Translations under genes and position numbers: made by a program | Notes under the pieces: model-generated | Told to the model about the DNA's origin: nothing | The model's database searches: none | What the model saw: only the letters and a program-made list of their open reading frames with translations | Shown here: one piece after another, positions 1 through 6,511 of the stretch | Position numbering within the stretch: position 1 is the stretch's first letter | How the letters are laid out: each line of letters starts with the position of its first letter | Origin: an uncultured Clostridia bacterium | GTDB lineage: Bacteria; Bacillota; Clostridia; RUG12999 | Assembly (NCBI GenBank): GCA_934792465.1 | Contig: CAKVOK010000084.1 | Span: forward strand, 1-8,267 | Length of the DNA: 8,267 nt | Direction of reading: 5' to 3'

Positions 1-203
1 GCATTCACACCTATACGCTCCATAAGATATGGGTTTGTTTCCTCGTTTAAATCATATCTCCACTCAAGCGGAATATGCTCGTTTGTCAATACGGGATTTA
101 CATATCTGTCATAAATCCCGTTGTACCAATTTCCATCTATCTGATTCTTTTTTTCAATTAACTTCCTGTATTTTGATTTTAAATTTACTACATTCTCTCT
201 CAC
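1..203 (-). CDS. GH130 mannoside phosphorylase, N-terminal fragment (partial)
   Basis: This is the first 67 codons of a gene that runs off the left edge. It starts at a GTG at 201-203, preceded by AAGGAG (211-216) at a spacing of 7 bases. The translation contains GNWYNGIYDRYVNPVLTNEH around residues 25-44, then IPLEWRYDLNEETNPYLMER, then IGVNA. That is the characteristic N-terminus of GH130 enzymes of the 4-O-beta-D-mannosyl-D-glucose phosphorylase type (subfamily 1). These phosphorolyse a beta-1,4-linked mannoside to mannose 1-phosphate in the cytoplasm. No signal peptide is present, which fits. The gene lies 18 bases after the preceding stop, so it is the fourth gene of the operon. Subfamily assignment comes from memory of the family and rests on 67 residues. 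The catalytic aspartate and phosphate-binding residues lie outside the window. Confidence 0.85.
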   Translation of the reverse strand, partial: MRENVVNLKSKYRKLIEKKNQIDGNWYNGIYDRYVNPVLTNEHIPLEWRYDLNEETNPYLMERIGVN

Positions 204-210
204 GTTAACA

Positions 211-216
211 CTCCTT
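211..216 (-). promoter_or_regulatory. Ribosome binding site of the GH130 gene
   Basis: AAGGAG on the minus strand lies 7 bases before a GTG codon. It fixes the start of the partial GH130 gene at GTG 203 and falls in the 18-base gap after the upstream stop. Confidence 0.8.
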
Positions 217-221
217 AAAAG

Positions 222-1622
222 TTATTCCATTATAATTACTATATCCTTATCACCGTCAAAGCGTATGAAACTCTCAGTTCCTTTACCGTTTACCATAAAG
301 CTTTTTAGGTGCCTGCCGTTTCCGCTTATGCGAATGTTTATATTACAATCTCGAACACATATGTCATCGACTTCAATATTATTTATATTTTGAGGAATAT
401 ACGGATTAAATCGAATCCCGTCTTTTTCAAAATTCATTCCCACAATATTTGAAAACAGCATATGCAAATATCCCGTTGCGCTCCACGTCTGCTTTTTTTC
501 CGACTTCCAAAGCATTATTCCCTGCTTTTTGTTCTCCTGAAGTCCGCCGTATCGCTCACCTGTATCGGGATGATAAATTTCCGAAAAGTATCCGTCACGC
601 ACCGAACAGTCTGTAAGCATATTAAATTCTCTGTCAAACAAATCATATCTTTTGTTCCGCACCGCAGCATCTGCCCAGAATGCTTGAATGTGCGGCCATA
701 CGGTTCCGCTGTGCCTTCCGTAACCGTCCTTGTATCTTGAAAACGATGGATACACACATGGTATGCCAAAACTTGCGATATGTTGATTTTTCAAAACTTT
801 TTCGGTTTTGTCCTTATCGGCAATACCGAAAAGTATCACAAACGAGTGTCCCATACCCTCGTCATAATCACAGCCGCCGAAATCATCTAAAAGATATTTA
901 TACTTACCCTTTTCTTCCGACCAAAAATGTTTGTTTACAGCTGTTTTCATTTCATCGGCCTTTTCGGCATATCTTTCGGAAATTCCAAGTTCCGCCGCCA
1001 TTTTATCCGCCGTTTTGTATGCTTTATAATATAAGCAATTCGTTGAAAGCGTAAACATCGGTATTCCGACACCTTTTTTTACACAAAGTTCACTGCACTC
1101 ATCGGCAAAAGCCTTGATTCCGCTCTCTCCCGTTCGTGCATAAATGTCAGGGTATGCGGCAACGCCGTCGCCGTAGCACGCCGGACCGCGGAACAGGTTG
1201 AGATTTTTGTCAAATTCCGTATTTTCAAAAAACTCAAGCGTATTTATCGCCGCATCATATGCAATCTCCAAAAATTCTCTGTCTCCCGTCAACAGATACT
1301 CGTGCCACGCACCCCATATCCATATTACCGAATCCCAATATTCACCGCCAATCATTATTCTTGCGTTTTCTTTTTTTAGCACCGAAAGCAATGTGCTTTT
1401 TGCCGCATCCGGAAAGAGCAGCGCTCCTGCATTTATTGTGTTTATTGCCGCATCTCTTGTCCACGGCGTACAATACCCCATTCCGGCAATGATTACCGGT
1501 GTTTCTTTTTTCAAAAGTCCGCCTTTATACGGTTTAATGTTGCCGTACAAGTCCGAAACAGCAATATGATACGCCGTATTTATATATTCGTTATCTGATT
1601 TTATGTATGGGTATATGCTCAT
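222..1622 (-). CDS. (alpha/alpha)6-toroid glycoside hydrolase, MGH1/GH63-like, family unassigned
   Basis: This 466-residue protein has no signal peptide. It resembles the catalytic toroid of GH63, GH37, GH15 and mannosylglycerate-hydrolase-like enzymes. Supporting motifs are TPWTRDAAINT (52-62, where Asp57 is a candidate acid), GGEYWDSVIWIWGAWHEYL (92-110), YGDGVAAYPD (150-159), EGMGHSF (255-261), HSGTVWPHIQAFW (304-316), FSEIYHPDTGERYGG (346-360) and QTWSATGYLHM (379-389). Residues from about 398 form a short beta-rich tail. The start is an ATG overlapping the GH92 stop as ATGA, with AAGGTGAG (1629-1636) before it, so translation is probably coupled. Its place between GH92 and GH130 suggests it removes a terminal sugar from the same imported oligosaccharide. 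The fold-level call is fairly secure. Substrate and CAZy family are not, and older pipelines might call it an amylo-alpha-1,6-glucosidase-like protein. Confidence 0.75.
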   Translation of the reverse strand: MSIYPYIKSDNEYINTAYHIAVSDLYGNIKPYKGGLLKKETPVIIAGMGYCTPWTRDAAINTINAGALLFPDAAKSTLLSVLKKENARIMIGGEYWDSVIWIWGAWHEYLLTGDREFLEIAYDAAINTLEFFENTEFDKNLNLFRGPACYGDGVAAYPDIYARTGESGIKAFADECSELCVKKGVGIPMFTLSTNCLYYKAYKTADKMAAELGISERYAEKADEMKTAVNKHFWSEEKGKYKYLLDDFGGCDYDEGMGHSFVILFGIADKDKTEKVLKNQHIASFGIPCVYPSFSRYKDGYGRHSGTVWPHIQAFWADAAVRNKRYDLFDREFNMLTDCSVRDGYFSEIYHPDTGERYGGLQENKKQGIMLWKSEKKQTWSATGYLHMLFSNIVGMNFEKDGIRFNPYIPQNINNIEVDDICVRDCNINIRISGNGRHLKSFMVNGKGTESFIRFDGDKDIVIIME

Positions 1623-3565
1623 AAATTTCTCACCTTAAATTTCACCTGAGGTGTAATGTTAATATAATTGTTGTCTGCGGGACAAATCGGATACCGACCT
1701 ATCATACTCAAAATATACCAAGCCGACATCGAGCCGTTATCCTCATCACCCGGAAAGCCATCGGTTTTATACGAAAACAGCTCTGAACAAATTTTCTTAA
1801 CCCAATATTCGCATCTGTCTTTCTTATCAAACAGAGCGTATATATACGGAAGAGAAAAGCTCGGCTGGTTACTTATCGCACACATTCCAAAATTCACTGA
1901 TGCCATTTCCGTCATTTCATGAATCTCTTTTTTATATCCGCCGACACGATACAACGGTTCGCTTTCAAAAATCTTGTCCAGCATATCAACCAACTTTTCC
2001 TCTCCGCCGGCAAGCAAAGCAAGACCGTCAAAATCGTGCGGAACGGAAAACGTCGTCTGCCACGCACTTGCCTCGGTATATGCGCCGCCCCATGCAAACG
2101 GGTCAAAATCAGACTCAAATTCACCGTCTGTTTTCTTTGCACGCATAAATCCCGTTTCCTCATCAAACAAATTCCGATAATTTTTAGATCGCTCAAAATA
2201 TTTTTTGCTTATTTTATTTTCGCCCAAAAATTCCGCGGTTTTTGCTATACAATAGTCACAGTATGCAAAGTCTAATGTCAGATTAACGCTCTCTTTATAT
2301 AAATCTGACGGAACATAGCCGTATTTTTTATACTCCTCGATTCCCGATCTGCCAAAGCGTTTTTCATTCGATGCAATTTCGGCGTGCTTTATCATTGCAT
2401 CGAGCAACCCTCTTGCTTCTTTTCCTTCAACAATTCCGCATATAACCCCCTGTGCAATCACAGAATCTATCAGCGTACTCGGCATACACCCCGCCTCTGC
2501 TATAGTCACCCACCTCGGAAGAAATCCGCACTCCGAAAAGTCGATAAGTGCACTTTTGAGCATAGCCCTGTAAATTTCGGGGGCAATGAGTGCGTATAAC
2601 GGAAAAGTCGTCCGCGATGTATCCCAAAAGCCGTTATTTGTGTATCTGATGCCGTTGCAGACATCTCCGGTATACGGACTGTAATGAATTTCTCTTCCGT
2701 TTTTGTCATATTCATAGGCTATATTCGGGAAAGTTGCTGTTCTGTACATACACGAATAAAATGTCCTGATAATATCTTCATTTGTTGCGGGGTCAAGTTC
2801 AATCTTCGATAAATATTGTTCCCATGCCTGTTCACCATCACTCATAACTTCTTTAAATGTCTTATCGACAACCTCGTGCAAGTTCAGTTCAGCCTGTTCA
2901 AAGCTGATATAAGACACGGCAATGTTCAGCTCTGCTGTTTCGCCTTTAAGCATCAAATGATACGCATCATTCGAAACATATGATTTTTCAAAATCAACAC
3001 AATCATTTATCGGGCTTATGATATAATGCCTTTTAAAATTTTTGGCAATTCCCTGTTCGACACCATCGGTAGAAATATATATATACTTATTTTTACCGTC
3101 AACCTTGGATTCCAAATTTCCCGCAATATTGAAAAATGAAATCGCACAGTTCGGAACATCTCCGAACTCAGCAAGAATTTTAATACATCTTTCCGAAACG
3201 GTCGCCTTAATGGTGCAGCGTTGTCTTAAAAACCTTGTTTGCAAAAAGTGGGGTGACATTTCCGTTTCGTTGCTTCTGTACCCGGACCAGTTATCACTGT
3301 AATTTTCAAACATAATATCCGCCTGTGGCGATATGAGAATTGCTCCGTAATCCGACAGCCACGGACTCGGTTGACTTGTGATTCTCAAGCCCTCGATATA
3401 CCTTGCATCGGGATCATACCACCATGCATCTCCGCCCTTTGTCTGAACGGCAAGGTGTGCCATTCCAAAAGGCCGTTGTACAAGAGGCAGAGTATTTCCT
3501 CTCGAATATCGAAATTCAGATTTTGTTCCCTGTTTTATATTTACATAATTCAAATATTTCATCAT
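1619..3565 (-). CDS. GH92 alpha-mannosidase-family glycoside hydrolase, cytoplasmic, short C-terminus
   Basis: GH92 enzymes are calcium-dependent inverting exo-alpha-mannosidases with an N-terminal beta-sandwich and a C-terminal (alpha/alpha)6 catalytic domain. In this 648-residue protein the N-terminal hallmark GNTLPLVQRPFGMAHL is at 23-38. The catalytic domain shows NNGFWDTSRTTFPL (310-323), YTEASAWQ (496-503, Glu498 matching the proposed acid), SNQPSFSLPYIY (565-576) and GDEDNGSMSAWYIL (606-619, Asp607 and Asp609 as the candidate base pair). The residue mapping is from memory of the family. A longer frame opens at 3628, but AAGGA at 3574-3578 lies 8 bases before ATG 3565, just past the upstream stop, so that start is chosen; ATG 3562 is also possible. 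No signal peptide is seen, unlike most characterised GH92 enzymes, so it should act on imported oligosaccharides. The chain ends about 30 residues after the SAWY motif, shorter than usual. Confidence 0.9.
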   Translation of the reverse strand: MMKYLNYVNIKQGTKSEFRYSRGNTLPLVQRPFGMAHLAVQTKGGDAWWYDPDARYIEGLRITSQPSPWLSDYGAILISPQADIMFENYSDNWSGYRSNETEMSPHFLQTRFLRQRCTIKATVSERCIKILAEFGDVPNCAISFFNIAGNLESKVDGKNKYIYISTDGVEQGIAKNFKRHYIISPINDCVDFEKSYVSNDAYHLMLKGETAELNIAVSYISFEQAELNLHEVVDKTFKEVMSDGEQAWEQYLSKIELDPATNEDIIRTFYSCMYRTATFPNIAYEYDKNGREIHYSPYTGDVCNGIRYTNNGFWDTSRTTFPLYALIAPEIYRAMLKSALIDFSECGFLPRWVTIAEAGCMPSTLIDSVIAQGVICGIVEGKEARGLLDAMIKHAEIASNEKRFGRSGIEEYKKYGYVPSDLYKESVNLTLDFAYCDYCIAKTAEFLGENKISKKYFERSKNYRNLFDEETGFMRAKKTDGEFESDFDPFAWGGAYTEASAWQTTFSVPHDFDGLALLAGGEEKLVDMLDKIFESEPLYRVGGYKKEIHEMTEMASVNFGMCAISNQPSFSLPYIYALFDKKDRCEYWVKKICSELFSYKTDGFPGDEDNGSMSAWYILSMIGRYPICPADNNYINITPQVKFKVRNL

Positions 3566-3569
3566 AAAA

Positions 3570-4994
3570 TTATTCCTTTTTATCCAAACGTTCTCCCCGC
3601 ACTTCTCCGTGATAGCTGAATTCGGCATCTTTTATTTTCTTCATCTCAAATGAATGCTCATTAAATCCGCATATATACTCATCCGTATGCGGGTTGTCAA
3701 GATAATTAAAATACAGATGCAACCCATCATTCTTAAATGTACAATATGCGGCAAACCGGACATTTTCTTTTTCATTATGCCCCGCAAGTTCTTCAAGGGT
3801 TGGCTTAAATTTTCTTATCCGAATATTGTTTTCAACGAATCTGCCTTTACCAAATTTCATAGTTTGCCATTTTGTGCCGTCGCTAAAGTTCAATTTAATA
3901 CATTCATCTTCCTCAGAAAGGCTTATAAAAGTCATTCCGAATCTGTTTTCATCGCACCGATACAATCGGTTTGTGATTTTTCCCGCGCTATATTCACATG
4001 GTGCGTTGTATTTATCCGCAAACGCACACAGCTCATCGACAGTAACGTTACTGTCACCGCAAAGATTGTCCGCCAACTCATAAACGAGATTGATTTCCTC
4101 TTGCATATCCTCTGAATACGCTTCCATTGCAAACACCATATTTTTTGACGGGAATACCATACATAGCTGTCCGAATGCCCCGTCACCTCTAAAGCCGTCT
4201 CGGGCATTTCGCCAAAACTGAAATCCATAACCGGCAACCCAATCGGGAGTACCGTTCATGCTGTTGTCCGACCACGCCTTTGTTGCGGTCTCAACCCAAT
4301 TTTCGGACAATATTCTCTTTCCGTTATATACGCCTTTATTGAGATATAAAAGGCCGAGTTTAGCCACATCATCCGTTGAAGCGTGCAACCCGACAGCACC
4401 TTGAGAATTACCGTCAGCAAACGCATTCCAATATGTGCCGTTTATTCCGAGCGGAACAAAAAGCCTTTGTTTCAAAAAGTCATACATTGACATATCGGTA
4501 TACTTTCTCACGATTTCCGACAGCATAAACGTTGCGGCATTGTTATAAAAGAAATGTGTTCCCGGCTCAAATTCCGGCTCAAACATCAAAAAAGATTTAA
4601 TCGGATCTTCGTCCCTACGAATATCATTGAGCAAACACCTGCTATGTCCTGTGTTCATCGAAAGCAGGTGACAAAGCCGCATTCTCGAAAGGTTTTCGCC
4701 GATATTTTCGGGGCATTTATCCCCAAAAATATCAACCACCCTGTCATTAACATCAATAACGCCATCATCAACCAAAAAACCGATTGCTGTTGACGAAAAG
4801 CTCTTGCTGAGCGAATAAAGCTGTTGCTTGTATTCAAACGAATACGGTGCAGGTGCAATTTTCACCTTAACCTCTCCATTTTGGATAATTTCAAACGAAT
4901 GAACATCTGTTTTATTTTCCTTACACTTTTTCATAAACTCTATTATTTTCAGACAATTAATATCTTTGCTTACATTCACACTGCTTTTAAACAT
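3570..4994 (-). CDS. Serine hydrolase of the beta-lactamase/class C esterase family (PF00144-like)
   Basis: This 474-residue protein has the penicillin-binding-protein/class C beta-lactamase fold. The nucleophile motif SxxK is SLSK at 61-64, in YSLSKSFSSTAIGFLVDDG. The second motif YxN is Tyr150-Asn-Asn in HFFYNNAATFMLSEI. The third motif, usually KTG or HxG, is probably Gly270-Asp-Gly in RGDGAFGQ. Residues after about 310 form a separate beta-rich tail. No signal peptide or membrane segment is visible, so a role in cell-wall metabolism or secreted antibiotic resistance is unlikely. A cytoplasmic esterase, amidase or deacetylase acting on the imported glycan is more plausible, but this is inference from context. 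It is the first gene of the operon. ATG 4994 is preceded by AGAGG at a spacing of 8 bases, and the stop lies 4 bases before the GH92 start. Confidence 0.88.
   Translation of the reverse strand: MFKSSVNVSKDINCLKIIEFMKKCKENKTDVHSFEIIQNGEVKVKIAPAPYSFEYKQQLYSLSKSFSSTAIGFLVDDGVIDVNDRVVDIFGDKCPENIGENLSRMRLCHLLSMNTGHSRCLLNDIRRDEDPIKSFLMFEPEFEPGTHFFYNNAATFMLSEIVRKYTDMSMYDFLKQRLFVPLGINGTYWNAFADGNSQGAVGLHASTDDVAKLGLLYLNKGVYNGKRILSENWVETATKAWSDNSMNGTPDWVAGYGFQFWRNARDGFRGDGAFGQLCMVFPSKNMVFAMEAYSEDMQEEINLVYELADNLCGDSNVTVDELCAFADKYNAPCEYSAGKITNRLYRCDENRFGMTFISLSEEDECIKLNFSDGTKWQTMKFGKGRFVENNIRIRKFKPTLEELAGHNEKENVRFAAYCTFKNDGLHLYFNYLDNPHTDEYICGFNEHSFEMKKIKDAEFSYHGEVRGERLDKKE
3574..3578 (-). promoter_or_regulatory. 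Ribosome binding site deciding the GH92 start
   Basis: AAGGA overlaps the last codons of the serine hydrolase gene and sits 8 bases before the tandem start ATGATGAAA. It supports starting GH92 at 3565 rather than at the in-frame codon at 3628. Confidence 0.8.
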
Positions 4995-5098
4995 TTCTTC
5001 TTCCTCTTCTCATTTACTTTCAGGACAAACGCATTAGCGTTAATCATGCAAATATTTGTTATAAGCTGTTGTTTATAAAATGCTTATTTCCAAATAAA

Positions 5099-5127
5099 AT
5101 TATATCAAAATACAAATCCAAAATAAA
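5099..5127 (-). promoter_or_regulatory. Promoter of the serine hydrolase-GH92-GH-GH130 operon
   Basis: On the minus strand TATAAT (5099-5104) is preceded by TG plus one base (TGATATAAT), a perfect extended -10 element. A weak -35 hexamer, TTTATT (5122-5127), lies 17 bases upstream. Transcription should begin near 5092, giving a leader of about 100 bases before ATG 4994. The weak -35 adjoining a conserved upstream box suggests dependence on an activator. Confidence 0.65.
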
Positions 5128-5148
5128 TAAAGGATTTTGCTTTTTTGT
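5124..5148 (-). promoter_or_regulatory. Upstream box, copy 1 (toward the minus-strand operon)
   Basis: Read on the minus strand, this is ACAAAAAAGCAAAATC, then C, then TTTATTTA. It matches the 25 bases at 5318-5342 on the plus strand at 24 positions. It ends exactly 16 bases before TGATATAAT and overlaps the -35 region. An operator or activator site is the simplest reading; the regulator is unknown. Confidence 0.55.
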
Positions 5149-5158
5149 GCAAAATCCT
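5131..5158. repeat. Perfect 10-bp inverted repeat (hairpin or operator)
   Basis: AGGATTTTGC (5131-5140) and GCAAAATCCT (5149-5158) pair perfectly around an 8-base loop. On the minus strand the stem is followed by TTATTTATTTT, loosely like a terminator's T-rich tail. It lies directly upstream of the operon's -35, so it could stop read-through from further upstream or bind a dimeric regulator. The stem is AT-rich, so it would be a weak terminator. Confidence 0.55.
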
Positions 5159-5161
5159 ATC

Positions 5162-5245
5162 ATTTATGACTGTTCGTCATTGTCTTGCCGAACAATACAA
5201 GCGAATACCTCCCATCTTTGGGGGCTACTTTATCTTATAAAGCCA
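5162..5245. other. Structured, GC-richer intergenic island with no supported gene
   Basis: This segment is visibly richer in G and C than the AT-rich DNA on both sides. It holds three potential stems: TGTTCG (5171-5176) with CGAACA (5189-5194); CTCCC (5209-5213) with GGGGG (5220-5224, one G-U pair on the plus-strand RNA); and CTTTAT (5228-5233) with ATAAAG (5237-5242), extendable by GG 5223-5224 with CC 5243-5244. The last two compete for the same G residues. The island lies outside both predicted mRNA leaders. It could be a small RNA, a regulator-binding region or a remnant of inserted DNA; I see no credible reading frame. The rest of 4995-5394 holds only the promoters, boxes and repeats listed separately. 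Confidence 0.35.
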
Positions 5246-5317
5246 TTTGATTATTTTGACATTATTGATATAGTATCAGAACTCTGCTTGAATAGTTAAA
5301 ATATGATTGAAAATTAT

Positions 5318-5342
5318 ACAAAAAAGCAAAATCATTTATTTA
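5318..5342 (+). promoter_or_regulatory. Upstream box, copy 2 (toward the SGNH esterase gene)
   Basis: The plus strand reads ACAAAAAAGCAAAATC, then A, then TTTATTTA. It differs from copy 1 at only one of 25 positions and lies the same 16 bases before an extended -10 (TGATATACT). Conserved sequence, orientation and spacing point to a shared regulator binding site. Confidence 0.55.
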
Positions 5343-5362
5343 CTCAAAAGAAAATAAATGAT
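5331..5362. repeat. 11-bp palindrome spanning the SGNH promoter
   Basis: ATCATTTATTT (5331-5341) and AAATAAATGAT (5352-5362) are perfect inverted repeats around 10 bases. The palindrome covers the -35 and the spacer and reaches the first base of the -10, a position typical of a repressor operator. The mirror promoter on the minus strand lacks the second arm, so this element is specific to the esterase gene. Confidence 0.5.
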
Positions 5363-5367
5363 ATACT
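5339..5367 (+). promoter_or_regulatory. Promoter of the SGNH esterase gene
   Basis: TTTACT (5339-5344) is followed after 17 bases by TATACT (5362-5367), with TG one base before it (TGATATACT, extended -10). Transcription should begin near 5374, leaving a leader of about 20 bases before the GTG start. A weaker possible promoter, TTGATT (5247-5252), 16 bases, TATAGT (5269-5274, also with an extended TG), lies upstream in the same direction. Confidence 0.65.
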
Positions 5368-5394
5368 TAATTCATAAAAATAATACTGAGGGAA

Positions 5395-6444
5395 GTGTTA
5401 AATTTGGAAGAACTAAAATGGTATAATATACCGAGCGAAAATCTCGATACATACGGATTTGATGACGGAAACAAAGGAATCCGTGCGCGGATTCCCGATT
5501 CGGTAACAAAAGATTTCAGCAAAGCATTGGCGGATTCCGCCCTGTTTTCTGCCGGCGGACGAATAAGGTTTGCCACAAACTCAAAGCATATAGGTTTAAA
5601 AGTGACGTACGGATTTAAAGTCGATAGCGGCATTGCCTGCACCAGGCACGTTTGCCGCGGCTTTGTGCTTTATAAAAACGAGGGCGACATCGACATACCT
5701 GTGCATATTTTTTGCCCGCCGACAGATAACAAAGATGACGAATATTGCGATACCAAGGAAATTATTAAAAACGACGAAACGTATAATTACACCTTAATTT
5801 TTCCGTGCCTTACACAAGTTCTGTCCTGTCAAATCGGAATCGATAAAGATGCCGACCTGAAAGAAGGGAAAAAATACATAAACAAAAAACCGATAATCTT
5901 CTACGGTTCATCAATAACTCACGGATTAGCCGCATCGAATTCGGGAAATATATACGAACAGTTTATTTCAAGAAAATATAACGTTGACTATGTTAATCTC
6001 GGTTTCGCCGGAAACGCAAAGGGTGAGACGAGTATGGCGGAATATATCTCAAAAAGGGAAATGTGTGCATTTGTATGCGATTATGACCATAACGCCCCGG
6101 ACGCCGAGCATTTAAAGAAAACGTATCCAGTACTTTATGAAACAATAAGGAAAAATCACCCCGTCATACCGTATATAGTAATATCAAAACCCGATTATTT
6201 GTCACTCAACAAAGCCGAGCAAGCGTCAAACGAAGAAAGGCGTAGCTTTATCGAAGAATTTTATAAATCGCACAGGCTTGATGGCGATGAAAACATATAT
6301 TTTATAGACGGCTCAACATTTTTTCCAAAGCAATATAATTTATGCTGTACGGCGGACTTATGTCACCCCAACGACCTTGGATTTTCATATATGTCAGAGA
6401 TAATCGGCAAAGTTCTCGCCGATGCATTGGGTTTAAAAAATTAG
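5395..6444 (+). CDS. SGNH/GDSL-family esterase with N-terminal beta domain, probable carbohydrate deacylase
   Basis: The protein is 349 residues from GTG 5395. Residues 1 to about 160 form an N-terminal domain resembling the one that precedes GDSL_3-type lipase/acylhydrolase domains. The SGNH hydrolase domain follows: block I IIFYGSSITHG (167-177, nucleophile Ser173), block II NLGFAGNAKGE (201-211), a block III Asn in YDHNAP (230-235, Asn233), and block V DLCHPND (321-327, Asp321 and His324 as the rest of the triad). The order of N-terminal jelly-roll then SGNH recalls CE2-type acetyl esterases, so removing acetyl groups from mannosides is plausible but unproven. No signal peptide is present. 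GAGG (5388-5391) lies only 3 bases before GTG 5395 and 12 bases before an in-frame TTG at 5404; the latter would give 346 residues, and the sequence does not settle the choice. Confidence 0.85.
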   Translation: MLNLEELKWYNIPSENLDTYGFDDGNKGIRARIPDSVTKDFSKALADSALFSAGGRIRFATNSKHIGLKVTYGFKVDSGIACTRHVCRGFVLYKNEGDIDIPVHIFCPPTDNKDDEYCDTKEIIKNDETYNYTLIFPCLTQVLSCQIGIDKDADLKEGKKYINKKPIIFYGSSITHGLAASNSGNIYEQFISRKYNVDYVNLGFAGNAKGETSMAEYISKREMCAFVCDYDHNAPDAEHLKKTYPVLYETIRKNHPVIPYIVISKPDYLSLNKAEQASNEERRSFIEEFYKSHRLDGDENIYFIDGSTFFPKQYNLCCTADLCHPNDLGFSYMSEIIGKVLADALGLKN

Positions 6445-6455
6445 GCAATATAAAG

Positions 6456-6483
6456 CCCGAAAACCATATAAACGGTTTTCGGG
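6456..6483. terminator. Shared terminator hairpin between convergent genes
   Basis: CCCGAAAACC (6456-6465) pairs perfectly with GGTTTTCGGG (6474-6483) around 8 bases. It begins 12 bases after the esterase stop and lies about 30 bases beyond the kinase stop on the other strand. The trailing bases, TAAAATTT on plus and CTTTATATT on minus, are only moderately T-rich, but position and stem support a bidirectional terminator. Confidence 0.8.
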
Positions 6484-6511
6484 TAAAATTTACCTCAAAA
6501 TGGGACAAGGT

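Noticed and set aside
3566..3628. Longer N-terminus for GH92 starting at 3628
   Set aside because: It would overlap the serine hydrolase gene by 59 bases, adds residues not typical of GH92, and ignores the well-spaced AAGGA before ATG 3565.
3654..4115. Plus-strand 153-codon reading frame
   Set aside because: It is antisense to the serine hydrolase tail and has no ribosome binding site or recognisable domain.
5163..5240. Minus-strand short peptide frames across the structured island
   Set aside because: All are under 30 codons with stops nearby, and the one ATG-started frame is 12 codons; no recognisable family and no convincing promoter.
5256..5261. Perfect TTGACA as a plus-strand -35
   Set aside because: No acceptable -10 lies 16-18 bases downstream; the nearest TATA-like elements are only 9-12 bases away.
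5069..5299. Plus-strand 76-codon reading frame in the divergent intergenic region
   Set aside because: It has no ribosome binding site, crosses the promoter and hairpin elements, and has low-complexity AT-driven composition.
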